A DNA stretch of 64,000 nucleotides from Thermoleophilaceae bacterium (GCA_030448005.1 JAUJNT010000003.1:295061-359060), one strand, 5' to 3'; shown: positions 1 through 11,769, numbered from the stretch's first letter. The notes: generated by a model not told the origin, from the letters alone. Program-made: numbers and translations.

Positions 1-3168
<3,168 letters not shown>

Positions 3169-3174
3169 AATCGA

Positions 3175-3645
3175 GTGACCGTTTGGAAATCCAATCTCCC
3201 CGAGTGGAGCATTCTGATCCGCCGGCGGATGCCCTCCGATATACCTGGTGTGCTCCGCCTCTTCGACCGTCTCCTCGTCGCCCTCGGAGTCGCCCTGGTT
3301 CTTACCACCGGCGGCGTCGCGCTCCTGTCGCAAAAGGACGGCGGCGGGGAGCAGTCCGCGAGCGCCTCGCAGGTCGAGGGCCCGGTGAGCAAGGAGGGCC
3401 GTGTGGGGATCAAGGCGTTCAAGTACATGCCCGCTGCGGTCACGGTCAAGGCCGGCTCGAAGGTCACCTTCGTGAACGACGACACCGCCGACCACACGGC
3501 AACCTCCACCGCAGGCGGGGCGTTTGACACCGACAGGATCGAGAAGGGCAAGAGCGGGAGCATCACGCTTCGCAAGCCGGGTAGCTTCGACTACATCTGC
3601 GCCTATCACCCGTTCATGAAGGGCAAGATCCGGGTGGTGCGCTGA
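3175..3645 (+). CDS. Membrane-anchored cupredoxin (plastocyanin-like)
   Basis: A small type-1 copper protein for electron transfer outside the membrane. An N-terminal hydrophobic segment (about residues 27-50, VLRLFDRLLVALGVALVL) should act as signal or anchor. The cupredoxin domain follows, with the expected copper ligands His107 (DHTATS), Cys142, His145 and Met148 (YICAYHPFM). The GTG at 3175 lies 6 bp after dnaE2; the ATG at 3229, just before the hydrophobic segment, is an equally good start. The stop overlaps the next gene's ATG by one base (TGATG), so the two are probably translated together. Redox partner unknown. Confidence 0.85.
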   Translation: MTVWKSNLPEWSILIRRRMPSDIPGVLRLFDRLLVALGVALVLTTGGVALLSQKDGGGEQSASASQVEGPVSKEGRVGIKAFKYMPAAVTVKAGSKVTFVNDDTADHTATSTAGGAFDTDRIEKGKSGSITLRKPGSFDYICAYHPFMKGKIRVVR

Positions 3646-4073
3646 TGCACGCCGGGGGGGGCGATCGTTTGAGGGTGGTGGGCGCGCTGTCCACGGTGGT
3701 GGTCGGGGCGGTGCACCTCCAGCAGTACGCCGACTTCATCAAGGACGTGCCCACCATCGGCGTGCTCTTCCTACTGAATGCCCTCGGGGCAGGGGTTGTC
3801 TGCCTTCTGCTCGCCACACGCGCCCGCGTGCTTGGCGCGCTCGTGGGAATCGCGTTGTCGGCAACGGCGCTCGTGTCGATCGCGATCTCGCGCTACGTCG
3901 CCGGCGGGTTGTTCGACTACGTCGAGCCGACGCTGAGAGGGCCGGTGCTGATCTCGGTGCTCGCCGAGGTCATCGCCGTGGTATCCCTCTCCGCCTACCT
4001 GGCCGGTGCACGCTCTGCGCCGAAACCCGGTTCTCGGGGGGAGCGGCGGGCGCTTCCCTCTACAGCCAGGTAG
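3645..4073 (+). CDS. Four-helix integral membrane protein, unknown function
   Basis: About 142 residues, mostly hydrophobic, with about four predicted membrane segments (LRVVGALSTVVVGAVHL, IGVLFLLNALGAGVVCLLL, VLGALVGIALSATALVSIA, ISVLAEVIAVVSLSAYL) and a short polar tail. It starts one base inside the cupredoxin stop codon. Context suggests a membrane partner of that copper protein, but I recognise no family and see no haem or metal motif. HLQQY after the first helix is the only conspicuous polar stretch near a helix end. Confidence 0.7.
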   Translation: MHAGGGDRLRVVGALSTVVVGAVHLQQYADFIKDVPTIGVLFLLNALGAGVVCLLLATRARVLGALVGIALSATALVSIAISRYVAGGLFDYVEPTLRGPVLISVLAEVIAVVSLSAYLAGARSAPKPGSRGERRALPSTAR

Positions 4074-4200
4074 CACGGATGGGCCCGAGAGGGCCACTCC
4101 AACATCCGTCGAGGCCGGGAGAGGCGACCATAACCTCCGGCCCGAGGCGACGTTATAGGAAGAAGACGTTGCACCGTAAACCAGGCAAGGAGAGCCATCC

Positions 4201-4743
4201 ATGAAGCGACTTTTCATTCCGCTGGGCCTGCTGGCGGCCCTGGCGCTGCCCGCCACCGCGGCGGCCGTACCGACAGACGCAGACAAGCGCGAGGGCAAGC
4301 AGGAGTGCCGTCAAATGCTGAGGACCGTGGACACACGCGCGAACTTCGTCCAGATCGTGAAGCTCGAGGCGAGGGCCAACAGCAAGAATGCCTTCGGTCG
4401 CTGCGTCAAGGTGCGCACCGCCGATGCGACGAGCGAGCGCAGCACAGCGTTCAAGGCGGCCAAGGAGGCATGCGGGACCCTCAAGCGCGCGCCCGGCACC
4501 AAGGGCAAGCCTGCCAATCCCGGAGCCTACGGCCGGTGTGTGTCGGCCGCTGCACGGGCCCTCAACGCCAAGGCGGATGCCGAGCAGAGGGACGAGAGCC
4601 TGAACCCGGCGAAGACCTGCCGCGGCCTGCAGAAGGCCGACGCGGATGCGTTCAAGGCCGCGTACCCCGGCAAGAACGCCTTCGGCAAGTGCGTCTCGAC
4701 GGTGGCCAAGGCCCAGAACGACGAGACCCAGACGCCTGCCTGA
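4201..4743 (+). CDS. Secreted protein with three paired-cysteine repeats
   Basis: A 180-residue protein with a clear Sec signal peptide (MKRLFIPLGLLAALALP, cleavage probably after ATAAA). The mature part holds three related units, each beginning with a Cys and ending in a Cys within an aromatic-Gly-basic-Cys-Val motif: Cys36...NAFGRCV (Cys68), Cys91...GAYGRCV (Cys113), Cys140...NAFGKCV (Cys164). Six cysteines suggest three disulphides after export. A good Shine-Dalgarno (AAGGAGAG) precedes the ATG, and a strong 12-bp hairpin follows the stop, so the gene is probably monocistronic. I do not recognise the family. Confidence 0.8.
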   Translation: MKRLFIPLGLLAALALPATAAAVPTDADKREGKQECRQMLRTVDTRANFVQIVKLEARANSKNAFGRCVKVRTADATSERSTAFKAAKEACGTLKRAPGTKGKPANPGAYGRCVSAAARALNAKADAEQRDESLNPAKTCRGLQKADADAFKAAYPGKNAFGKCVSTVAKAQNDETQTPA

Positions 4744-4768
4744 TCGGCACGGCCGGCACTGGGTAGGA

Positions 4769-4796
4769 CGGGAAAGGGGCTTCGGCCCCTTTCCCG
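4769..4796 (+). terminator. Hairpin terminator after secreted repeat protein
   Basis: A perfect 12-bp stem (CGGGAAAGGGGC with its complement) closed by a TTCG tetraloop, 26 bp after the stop at 4743. There is no T run, so it may be an intrinsic terminator of the GC-rich actinobacterial kind or an mRNA-stabilising end. Confidence 0.75.
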
Positions 4797-4843
4797 CGTC
4801 CAGGGGCCGGAATGGGACCCCGAACGCAGGTAGCGTTGGGGGG

Positions 4844-5764
4844 ATGAGCGGCCGAATCCTGGTGGGCACCTCGAGCTGGGCAGACCCGGGCTTCATCAAG
4901 GACTGGTACCCGCCAGGGATGCCCGCGCGGGACCGGCTGCCCTGGTACGCGGAGCGCTTTGAGTGCGTCGAGCTGAACTCGAGCTTCTACGCGGTGCCGG
5001 AGCGCTCGACGGTGAAGCGCTGGTGTGAGGTCACACCCGAGGGCTTCGTCTTCGACGTGAAGCTCCACCGCCTGCTATCGCGCCACTCCGCCGCGCCCGA
5101 CTCGCTGCCGCCAGAGCTCCGTGAGCGGGCAACGACAACCGCGCGCGGGCGCGTCGAGCTCACCTCCGAGCTCGAGTCCGCGCTCATCCGCCAGGTCCTC
5201 CACGCGATCGAGCCCCTCGAGAACGCCGGCAAGCTCGGCGCGCTGCTCCTGCAGCTCACGCCGGCCTTCTCCCCCAAGCGCCATGTGCTCGAAGAGCTCG
5301 AGTCGCTCGTCGAAGCCGTGGCGCCGCGCCGGCTCGCGGTCGAGCTGCGCAACCGCCGCTGGGTCGAGGACGAGCGGGCGGGGGAGACGCTCGCGTGGTT
5401 CTCCGAGCGCGGGGTCGCCTTCGTGTGCGTCGATGCGCCCGTGGGCGATGAGATTCCGGTGATGCCCCCGCTCGACGCCGTAACTCGCGACGACCTGGCC
5501 TACCTGCGCATCCACGGGCGCAACCTTGCGGGATACATGCACGGCAAGAGCGTGGCGGAGCGCTTCGGCTGGATCTACGGCGATGAGGAGCTACAGGAGA
5601 TAGAGGGCCGCGTGCGCGGGCTGGCGGACGGGGCGGCCGAGGTCCATGTCCTCTTCAACAACAACCGGGATGACGACGCCCCGAGCGCCGCTCGGCGCTT
5701 CCGCGCGCTGCTGGGCCAGGACCCCGGGCCTCCGCCCGAGGATCCCCAGCTCAGTCTTTCCTAG
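4844..5764 (+). CDS. DUF72 (YecE-like) family protein
   Basis: A 306-residue DUF72 protein with a TIM-barrel-like fold. Family hallmarks are visible: GTSSWADPGF at residues 6-15, the WYP-containing loop, the ELNSSFYAVP segment, AVELRNRRW in the middle, and YLRIHGRN and LFNNNRDDDAP toward the C-terminus. The biochemical role of the family is not established. The chosen ATG lies in GGGGGGATG and puts the conserved GTSSW at the normal distance from the N-terminus; the frame is open further upstream but without family similarity. Confidence 0.88.
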   Translation: MSGRILVGTSSWADPGFIKDWYPPGMPARDRLPWYAERFECVELNSSFYAVPERSTVKRWCEVTPEGFVFDVKLHRLLSRHSAAPDSLPPELRERATTTARGRVELTSELESALIRQVLHAIEPLENAGKLGALLLQLTPAFSPKRHVLEELESLVEAVAPRRLAVELRNRRWVEDERAGETLAWFSERGVAFVCVDAPVGDEIPVMPPLDAVTRDDLAYLRIHGRNLAGYMHGKSVAERFGWIYGDEELQEIEGRVRGLADGAAEVHVLFNNNRDDDAPSAARRFRALLGQDPGPPPEDPQLSLS

Positions 5765-5936
5765 GCTCGGCTGCCCGCTCGAGCCGCTCGTGGCGATCCT
5801 CTCCGAGGGCCGAGCGCGCCGAGACACCCACGCGCGCGAGGCTGTAGCGGCGGCGCACCGGCCCCTGCTTCGGGGCGGTCGCGAGGGAGCGGGGCACCAG
5901 CATGTACCGGTTGACCGGCTGCCCATCTCGCGCCAT
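5751..5936 (-). CDS. Small basic ORF, 61 aa, convergent with DUF72 gene
   Basis: A 61-residue basic ORF containing NRYMLVPRSLA and VRRRYSLARVGVSARSALG. Third-position G+C is high, like the window's real genes. It fills the space between the DUF72 gene, which it overlaps tail-to-tail by 14 bp, and the RsbW-like gene. No family recognised, no membrane segment, and no clear ribosome-binding site. Plausible but unproven. Confidence 0.4.
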   Translation of the reverse strand: MARDGQPVNRYMLVPRSLATAPKQGPVRRRYSLARVGVSARSALGEDRHERLERAAEPRKD

Positions 5937-6018
5937 GCGGACATGATCGAGACCCGAGGCGCCTCAGTACTCCGCCCGGCGTCCAAAGATCGAACGCGGC
6001 GGTTCGACCACCTGTCGG

Positions 6019-6432
6019 TCAGGCGCGGGCCATCTCAAACCAGACGCGCTGGCAGCCGGGGTCCGCTCCCACTCCCCAGTCGTCACAGAGGCGGTCCAGC
6101 AGGAATAGGCCCCACCCGGGATTGGCTTCATGCCGGCGCTCGCGCGCCGTGGGGGTGAACGCCGCGCCGCGGTTTGCCACCTCCACGTAAACGTTCGCGG
6201 GACGCACCGCCACCGTCAGCTCGACGGTGGTGGCGCCGGCGTGGCGCACGGAGTTCGATACGAGCTCTGTCACGAGCAGCCTGATGTTCTCGAGCAACGG
6301 CGGATCGAGGCCCTCGTGGAGGCGTGCCAGCTCCCGTCTCGCGCGCCCGGCGGCGAGGGAGCCCCCCTCCATCCGGATCCAGAACCCGTCCTCGGGGCCA
6401 TCGAGCTGGTGTGTTGGCGATGCGCTACGCAT
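6019..6432 (-). CDS. RsbW-like anti-sigma factor / ATP-binding protein
   Basis: A 137-residue HATPase_c_2 (GHKL) protein of the RsbW/SpoIIAB-like group common in actinobacteria. Such proteins act as anti-sigma factors or regulatory kinases. The N-box is LVTELVSNSVRHAG, and the G-box end is GWGLFLLDRLCDDWGV. The ATG at 6432 is preceded by GGAGGTGATC, fully complementary to the 16S rRNA 3' end; longer frames extend upstream but would bypass this signal. No anti-anti-sigma or sigma partner is adjacent. It is divergent from the MBL gene. Confidence 0.85.
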   Translation of the reverse strand: MRSASPTHQLDGPEDGFWIRMEGGSLAAGRARRELARLHEGLDPPLLENIRLLVTELVSNSVRHAGATTVELTVAVRPANVYVEVANRGAAFTPTARERRHEANPGWGLFLLDRLCDDWGVGADPGCQRVWFEMARA

Positions 6433-6595
6433 CGTGTCGCTGATCACCTCCCCTGCTTCGTTCGATCTGTCCCTTGCGGGCCGGTCTGGCGGTTGTGTAC
6501 CCAGAAGGGGCGCGGGAGCAACATGTGACTGTGGGACGGGCGCGGGTGGTCGCGGGCCCGACACGAATCCATGGCAGGATCTCGAGGGAGTGTCC

Positions 6596-7327
6596 GTGCA
6601 AGACGGGGACCGCGACCCGACCGGAGTGAGGCGCGTGCGGGCGCCCAACCCGTCCGCGATGACCCTCGACGGCACGAACACATACGTCCTCGGCGGTTGG
6701 GTGGTGGATCCCGGACCGGCCGACGAAGGGCACCTGCGGGCTGTGCAGTCGGCGCTCGACGGGCCGCTCGAGGGCATCGTCCTTACCCACTCCCACGCCG
6801 ACCATTCCGAGGGCGCAGAGCCCCTTTCAGAGCGCTCCGGCGGAGCGCCGGTGACCCTGCCGCGCGGCGGTCAGCGGATCGGCCCCCTTCGGGCCGTGGC
6901 CACCCCGGGCCATGCCCCCGACCACGTCTGCCTGATCGCGGGCACCACGTGCTTTGCGGGCGACACGGTGATGGGCGAGGGAAGCGTGTTCATCTCGCCC
7001 GATGAGGGCTCCCTGTCTGCCTATCTGGACTCGCTGCGCACGCTTCGCGGTCTCGACCTCGAGGTGCTCTGCCCGGGCCACGGCCCCTACGTCTGGAGGC
7101 CGCGCGCAAAGATCGAGGAGTACATCGCCCACCGCCTGGAGCGCGAGCGGCTTCTCCTCGAGGCCCTCGCGGCGGGCGCTCGAAGCGAGGATGAGCTGCT
7201 GGAGCGCGCCTGGAGCGACGCACCGCCCGCGCTGGGCCCCGCGGCGGCGCTCACGCTGAGGGCCCATCTGAGAAAGCTGGCCGACGAGGGGAGAGTCCCG
7301 AGCGGCCTGGAGGACGGGCTGCTCTGA
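6596..7327 (+). CDS. MBL-fold metallo-hydrolase (LACTB2-like)
   Basis: A 243-residue metallo-beta-lactamase-fold hydrolase. The zinc motif THSHADHSEG lies near residue 64, GHAPDHVCL supplies the next His and FAGDTVMGEG the bridging Asp; CPGHGPYV gives the last His. A short C-terminal winged-helix-like segment follows (RAHLRKLADEGRV). This architecture matches LACTB2-like hydrolases, which include nucleases and thioesterases, so the substrate is uncertain. The GTG at 6596 is preceded by GAGGGAG at good spacing; GTG 6590 is an alternative. Confidence 0.8.
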   Translation: MQDGDRDPTGVRRVRAPNPSAMTLDGTNTYVLGGWVVDPGPADEGHLRAVQSALDGPLEGIVLTHSHADHSEGAEPLSERSGGAPVTLPRGGQRIGPLRAVATPGHAPDHVCLIAGTTCFAGDTVMGEGSVFISPDEGSLSAYLDSLRTLRGLDLEVLCPGHGPYVWRPRAKIEEYIAHRLERERLLLEALAAGARSEDELLERAWSDAPPALGPAAALTLRAHLRKLADEGRVPSGLEDGLL

Positions 7328-7409
7328 ACCGGCGTTTTCGCTTCGCGGCGCGCGAGATGACGCGCGGATCGGCACACGCGCGTCTGGTTCGAGTTCGACC
7401 TGTCAGCGG

Positions 7410-7520
7410 TCAGCCGGCCGCCAGGCTCATGTACGGGCGGATCACCGTGCCGGCCTCGGTCGACAGCGCCTCCACACGGTCGCAGAGCCGCCTCGCGATC
7501 CACAGGCCGTAGCCGCGCTC
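7410..7520 (-). pseudogene. Remnant of an RsbW-like ATPase C-terminus
   Basis: Translation of the minus strand gives a 36-codon tail beginning ERGYGLWIARRLCDR and ending MSLAAG before TGA. This is the typical last part of the actinobacterial HATPase_c_2 family (compare GWGLFLLDRLCDDWGV in the intact gene 1 kb away). An in-frame TAG sits immediately upstream at 7521-7523, and no family sequence precedes it. I read it as the stump of a deleted anti-sigma-type gene. The remainder of 7328-7623 shows no gene. Confidence 0.6.
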
Positions 7521-7623
7521 CTAACTGAACAGCGGCTCAGGTCACGCCGTGGCGAAGCTCGGTCCGGCGGTGCGTCATCATTGGGTGTCGACCGTCCGTG
7601 CCGGCTCCGGCGCGAGGCCCACC

Positions 7624-8184
7624 ATGATCTCAACCAACCAGTTCAAGAACGGCACGCACATCGAGGTCGACGGCGTGGTCTTCAAGATCATCGACTTCCA
7701 GCACGTGAAGCCCGGCAAGGGAGGGGCCTTCGTGCGCACCAAGCTCAAGCGGGTCAGCGACGGCGCGGCGCTCGACAAGACCTTCAGGGCAGGCGAGAAG
7801 TTCCGCCCGATCCGCACCGAGACGCGCAAGATGCAGTACCTCTACTCCGACGGCACGGACGCCCACCTCATGGACGTCCAGACCTACGAGCAGCTCACGA
7901 TCCCCGAGGACCAGGTCAGGGACTCACTGCGCTGGGTCAAGGAGAGCGACGAGGTGGACATCCTCTACGTGGACGAGCGCCCCACGGACCTTCAGGTGCC
8001 GAGCGCCGTGGAGCTCGCGGTGGCCGAGACCGAGCCGGGCGTGAAGGGTGACACCGTGTCCGGCGGCGGCGACAAGCCCGCCACGCTCGAGTCCGGGGTG
8101 GCGGTGAGGGTGCCGCTGTTCGTGAACGTGGGCGACCGCGTGCGCGTGGACACGCGCTCGGGCGAGTACGTCTCCCGCGCCTAG
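7624..8184 (+). CDS. efp: Translation elongation factor P
   Basis: EF-P relieves ribosome stalling at polyproline stretches. At 186 residues it has the normal size and three-domain arrangement. The KOW-like N-terminal domain carries the loop KPGKGGAFVRTKLKR with the tip lysine, and the C-terminal OB domain has the conserved FVNVGDRVRVDTRSGEYVSR. The ATG at 7624 gives MISTNQFKNG, the usual start. It is followed after 8 bp by nusB, and the arrangement efp-nusB is common in actinobacteria. Confidence 0.97.
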   Translation: MISTNQFKNGTHIEVDGVVFKIIDFQHVKPGKGGAFVRTKLKRVSDGAALDKTFRAGEKFRPIRTETRKMQYLYSDGTDAHLMDVQTYEQLTIPEDQVRDSLRWVKESDEVDILYVDERPTDLQVPSAVELAVAETEPGVKGDTVSGGGDKPATLESGVAVRVPLFVNVGDRVRVDTRSGEYVSRA

Positions 8185-8192
8185 GTCCCAGG

Positions 8193-8576
8193 ATGCGCCG
8201 CACCGAACAGCGCCGGGCGGCGGTCGTGGCGCTCTATCAGTCAGACCTCAACCGGCGCAGCCCGCGCGAGGTGCTCGAGCCGACCGCGCGGACGTTCACC
8301 CGCGAGCTCGTGCAGGGGGTCGAGCACTGGCGGGAGGAGATCGACGGGCTGATCGAGCGCCACGCCGAGGGCTGGACGCTCGACCGCATAGCCCCACTTG
8401 AGCGCAACATCCTGCGCGTCGCCCTCTTCGAGGTGCTGCACCGAAGCGATGTGCCGGCCGAGGTGGCGATCGACGAGGCGGTCGAGGCCGCAAAGGAACT
8501 CTGCGGGACGGAGGCGCCCGGCTTCCTCAACGGCATCCTCGGCGCCGTGCTACGCGAGAGCGTCGGGTCCGCGTGA
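8193..8576 (+). CDS. nusB: Transcription antitermination protein NusB
   Basis: A 127-residue NusB that binds boxA RNA with NusE (S10) for rRNA antitermination. Characteristic segments are RRAAVVALYQSDL at the start, RIAPLERNILRVALFE in the middle and EVAIDEAVEAAKEL...FLNGILG at the end. It follows efp closely and overlaps the next gene by 4 bp (GTGA), indicating one operon. Confidence 0.95.
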   Translation: MRRTEQRRAAVVALYQSDLNRRSPREVLEPTARTFTRELVQGVEHWREEIDGLIERHAEGWTLDRIAPLERNILRVALFEVLHRSDVPAEVAIDEAVEAAKELCGTEAPGFLNGILGAVLRESVGSA

Positions 8577-8776
8577 GCGCCGAGCTCGACGCGCTGGTCG
8601 GTGAGCTGGAGGACGCGGCGTCGAGGCTGCGAGCCGGCCACCTCGGCGCAGAGGAGGCGGCCGCCCTCGTGGAGCGCTGTGCGGAGCTCGCCGGCCGGGC
8701 GGGGTCGGAGCTCGACCGCGCCGCCCGCGAGGCCGAGCGCGAGGCCCCGGACGGGGGCCAGGAGCAGCTTCTCTGA
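8573..8776 (+). CDS. xseB: Exodeoxyribonuclease VII small subunit
   Basis: A 67-residue helical protein with the XseB pattern: ELDALVGELEDAASRLRAG, then AALVERCAELAGRAGSEL. It would pair with the XseA large subunit to degrade single-stranded DNA, but no xseA is in this window. The GTG start overlaps the nusB stop. The small size and the position between nusB and the prenyl synthase support the call. Confidence 0.75.
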   Translation: MSAELDALVGELEDAASRLRAGHLGAEEAAALVERCAELAGRAGSELDRAAREAEREAPDGGQEQLL

Positions 8777-8823
8777 GAGCGGACGCCGCGCAGGCCGTCT
8801 TTCCCGTCGACCTGCAGGAGCGG

Positions 8824-9663
8824 GTGGACGCTTACCTCGCCGACCTGCACTTCGGTGACGAGCCCGGCACCGCCGGGCTCGACGAGGCCATGCGCTACTC
8901 CCTGCTCGCCGGCGGCAAGCGCATCCGTCCAGTGCTGGCGCTTGCCACCGCCGAGGCGCTCGGGCGGGAACCGCAGGAGGTGATGCCGCTGGCCGTGGCG
9001 CTCGAGATGATCCACACCTACTCGCTCATCCACGACGACCTGCCCGCCATGGACGACGACGGGCTGCGCCGCGGCAAGCCCACCTGTCACGTGGCCTACG
9101 GCGAGGACGTGGCGATACTCGCGGGCGACGGCCTGTTCGCCGAGGCGCTGGCCCTCGTGCTCACGCGCCAGCGAGGAGCGCCCGGCGACGTGCTGGCGGC
9201 CGCTGCCGAGCTGACCGCGGCCGCCGGGGTGGGGGGGATGGTCGGCGGCCAGTACCTCGACGTCACGGCCTCGAGCGAGCTGGATCCCGCCGGTCTGCGG
9301 CGGGTGCACGAGCTCAAGACGGGGCGCCTGATCGCCGCTTCGGTCGGCTGCGTGCTGCTGCTGGGGTGTGTCGATGGGCCCGCCACGCTGCACTACGGCC
9401 GGTTTGCCGAAGAACTTGGCGTGTTGTTCCAGATCGTGGACGACATACTCGACGTGACCGGCAAGGACGCGGAGCTCGGCAAGCCGAGCGGATCGGACGA
9501 GCGCCATGGCAAACCCACCTACGTGAGCGTCTTCGGCCTCGATCGCGCCAGGGAGCTTGCCCGGGAGTCCCACGCGGAGGCCCGGGGCGCCCTCCGGCAG
9601 TCCAACGGGAGCACTGCACGGCTCGAGGCGATCGCCGACTACATTCTGATGAGGCAGACATGA
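8824..9663 (+). CDS. Polyprenyl (farnesyl/geranylgeranyl) diphosphate synthase
   Basis: A class I trans-isoprenyl diphosphate synthase joining IPP to allylic diphosphates. The first Asp-rich motif is DDLPAMDDD, the second is VDDILD, and GGKRIRP lies near the N-terminus. Product chain length cannot be read from sequence alone. The GTG at 8824 has CAGGAG in front but truncates the first helix. The same frame reaches a CTG at 8773 overlapping the xseB stop (CTGA), which would restore about 17 residues. It overlaps dxs by 4 bp (ATGA), joining two isoprenoid steps. Confidence 0.9.
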   Translation: MDAYLADLHFGDEPGTAGLDEAMRYSLLAGGKRIRPVLALATAEALGREPQEVMPLAVALEMIHTYSLIHDDLPAMDDDGLRRGKPTCHVAYGEDVAILAGDGLFAEALALVLTRQRGAPGDVLAAAAELTAAAGVGGMVGGQYLDVTASSELDPAGLRRVHELKTGRLIAASVGCVLLLGCVDGPATLHYGRFAEELGVLFQIVDDILDVTGKDAELGKPSGSDERHGKPTYVSVFGLDRARELARESHAEARGALRQSNGSTARLEAIADYILMRQT

Positions 9664-11609
9664 CGCCGCTTATCGACAACATCGACGGGCCCGAGGACCT
9701 GAAGGGCCTGACCGATGACCAGCTGGCCCAGGTGGCCCAGGAGGTCCGCGGGCAGATCATCGAGACGATCGGCGAGATCGGCGGGCACTTCGGCGCCAAC
9801 CTGGGCGCCTGCGAGCTCGCGGTGGCCATTCACAGCCTGCTCGACTCCCCGCGGGACAAGGTGCTCTGGGACGTGGGCCATCAGGCCTACCCGCACAAGC
9901 TGCTCACCGGCCGACGCGCCGAGCTACACACGATCCGCAAGTACGGCGGGCTGGCGCCATTCTGCTCGGTGGCCGAGTCCCCTCACGACATCATGGGCGC
10001 AGGTCATGCCTCGACCTCGGTGTCGTATGCGGTCGGCCTCAAGGAGGCGATGCGGCGGGGCTACGGCGAGGACGGCAAGGTCGTGGCCGTGATCGGGGAC
10101 GGCGCTCTCACCGGCGGCGTGGCCTTCGAGGCGCTTCACAACGCCGGCGGCCTCGACGAGCCGATCGTGATCGTGGTGAACGACAACGGCATGTCGATCT
10201 CCCCCAACGTCGGCGCGCTGTCGCGCTACTTCAACCGGATACGGATGAACCCGAAGCTGCACAAGGCCAGGGCGGACGTGGAGGAGGGCCTCACAAGGCT
10301 CCCCGGCATCGGCGAGCGGATCGAGCGGCTGGGCCCGATCGTGAAGGAGTCGCTGAAGGCCTACTGGGCGCCCGGGCTGTTCTTCGAGGAGCTCGACCTG
10401 GCCTACATGGGCGTGATCGACGGCCACGACATCCCGGCACTGCGCGAGACGATCGGCGAGGCACTCGAGGCCGACCGTCCCGTAGTGGTGCACTGCAAGA
10501 CCATCAAGGGCAAGGGCTTCGCGGCAGCCGAGGACGGCGGGCTCGAGGGCATGGAGAGATGGCACGCCGCCAAGCCGGCCTCGATCCTGAACGGTGCGCC
10601 CGCACCCAAGCCGGCGACCCCCGTCGAACCGCCGCCCGGGCCCGCCAAGGCGCCGCAGTACACCGCGGTGTTCGGAAACGCCCTCCTCGAGGAGGCCCGC
10701 CGCGACCGCCGCGTGATCGGCATCACCGCGGCCATGAACACGGGCACCGGGCTCGACATCCTCCAGAGGGAGCTGCCCGAGCGCTACTACGACGTGGGCA
10801 TCGCCGAGCAGCACGCCGTGCTGTTCGCCTCCGGGCTCGCGCTCCAGGGAGCCAAGCCCGTACTCGCCATCTACTCGACCTTCCTCCAGCGCGGCTTCGA
10901 CCAGATGGTCCACGACGTCTGCCTGCAGAAGCTGAACGTGGTCTTCGCGATGGACCGCGCCGGTCTCGTGGGCGACGACGGGCCGACCCACCACGGGGCC
11001 TTTGACATCTCCTACACGCGCAGCCTGCCCCACATGACGCTGATGGCTCCCCGGGACGAGGCCGAGCTGGTCCACATGCTCCACACGGCGCTCGTCTACG
11101 ACGACGGCCCGGTGGGCATCCGCTACCCCCGCGGCGAGGCCGAGGGCGCGCCGCTGCCGGCGATCCCCGAGCCGCTCGAGATCGGCCGCGGCGAGGTGCT
11201 CCGAGAAGGCGAGCGGGTGGCATTCCTGGGTTACGGCTACGGGGTCCCGGTGGCGCTCGGCGCCGCCCGGCGGCTCTCGGAGGCGCACGGGGTCGACCCC
11301 ACGGTGGCCGACGCCCGCTTTGCCAAGCCCCTCGACGGCGAGCTGATCGCCTCGCTTGCCTCCGAGCACGACCTGCTCGTGACGGTGGAGGAGAACGTGC
11401 TGGCCGGCGGCTTCGGGTCGGCGGTTCTCGAGCACCTGGCCGACAACGACCTGATGGGCGATGTCCGCGTGCTTCGCATCGGGCTCCCCGACCGCTATGT
11501 GACCCACGGCACACCGGCGCTGTTGCGCGAAGAGGTCGGCCTCACCCCCGAGGCGGTGGCCGAGCGGGTGGCAGAGGCCGTGCTGGCCCCGCGCGGGGCG
11601 CTGGCCTAG
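9660..11609 (+). CDS. dxs: 1-deoxy-D-xylulose-5-phosphate synthase
   Basis: A thiamine-diphosphate enzyme condensing pyruvate and glyceraldehyde 3-phosphate in the first step of the MEP isoprenoid pathway. At 649 residues it has normal length. Visible motifs are GHQAYPHKLLTGR, the GDGALTGG...VNDNGMSISPN cofactor region, the catalytic-Glu segment GIAEQHAVLFASG, and the transketolase C-terminal domain (ENVLAGGFGSAV). ATG 9660 overlaps the upstream prenyl synthase stop, so precursor supply and chain elongation are co-expressed. Confidence 0.97.
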   Translation: MTPLIDNIDGPEDLKGLTDDQLAQVAQEVRGQIIETIGEIGGHFGANLGACELAVAIHSLLDSPRDKVLWDVGHQAYPHKLLTGRRAELHTIRKYGGLAPFCSVAESPHDIMGAGHASTSVSYAVGLKEAMRRGYGEDGKVVAVIGDGALTGGVAFEALHNAGGLDEPIVIVVNDNGMSISPNVGALSRYFNRIRMNPKLHKARADVEEGLTRLPGIGERIERLGPIVKESLKAYWAPGLFFEELDLAYMGVIDGHDIPALRETIGEALEADRPVVVHCKTIKGKGFAAAEDGGLEGMERWHAAKPASILNGAPAPKPATPVEPPPGPAKAPQYTAVFGNALLEEARRDRRVIGITAAMNTGTGLDILQRELPERYYDVGIAEQHAVLFASGLALQGAKPVLAIYSTFLQRGFDQMVHDVCLQKLNVVFAMDRAGLVGDDGPTHHGAFDISYTRSLPHMTLMAPRDEAELVHMLHTALVYDDGPVGIRYPRGEAEGAPLPAIPEPLEIGRGEVLREGERVAFLGYGYGVPVALGAARRLSEAHGVDPTVADARFAKPLDGELIASLASEHDLLVTVEENVLAGGFGSAVLEHLADNDLMGDVRVLRIGLPDRYVTHGTPALLREEVGLTPEAVAERVAEAVLAPRGALA

Positions 11610-11769
11610 GACCTAGAGACAGGCTCATACCGCCGAGCGGCGGGGACGAGGCCGCTCTCCGGAGCGGGGCGGTGGCGAGGCGGCCTTGCCTCGTAGGGCC
11701 TTGACAGGGTGCCACGCGCCTCCCGGGCGGCATCCGGGGGTTCACCACCGTACGGAGCCACCGGGCTGC

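Noticed and set aside
9924-11507. Long minus-strand frame opposite dxs
   Set aside because: dxs has full-length conserved thiamine-enzyme motifs on the plus strand; the opposite frame is an artefact of GC skew by codon position.
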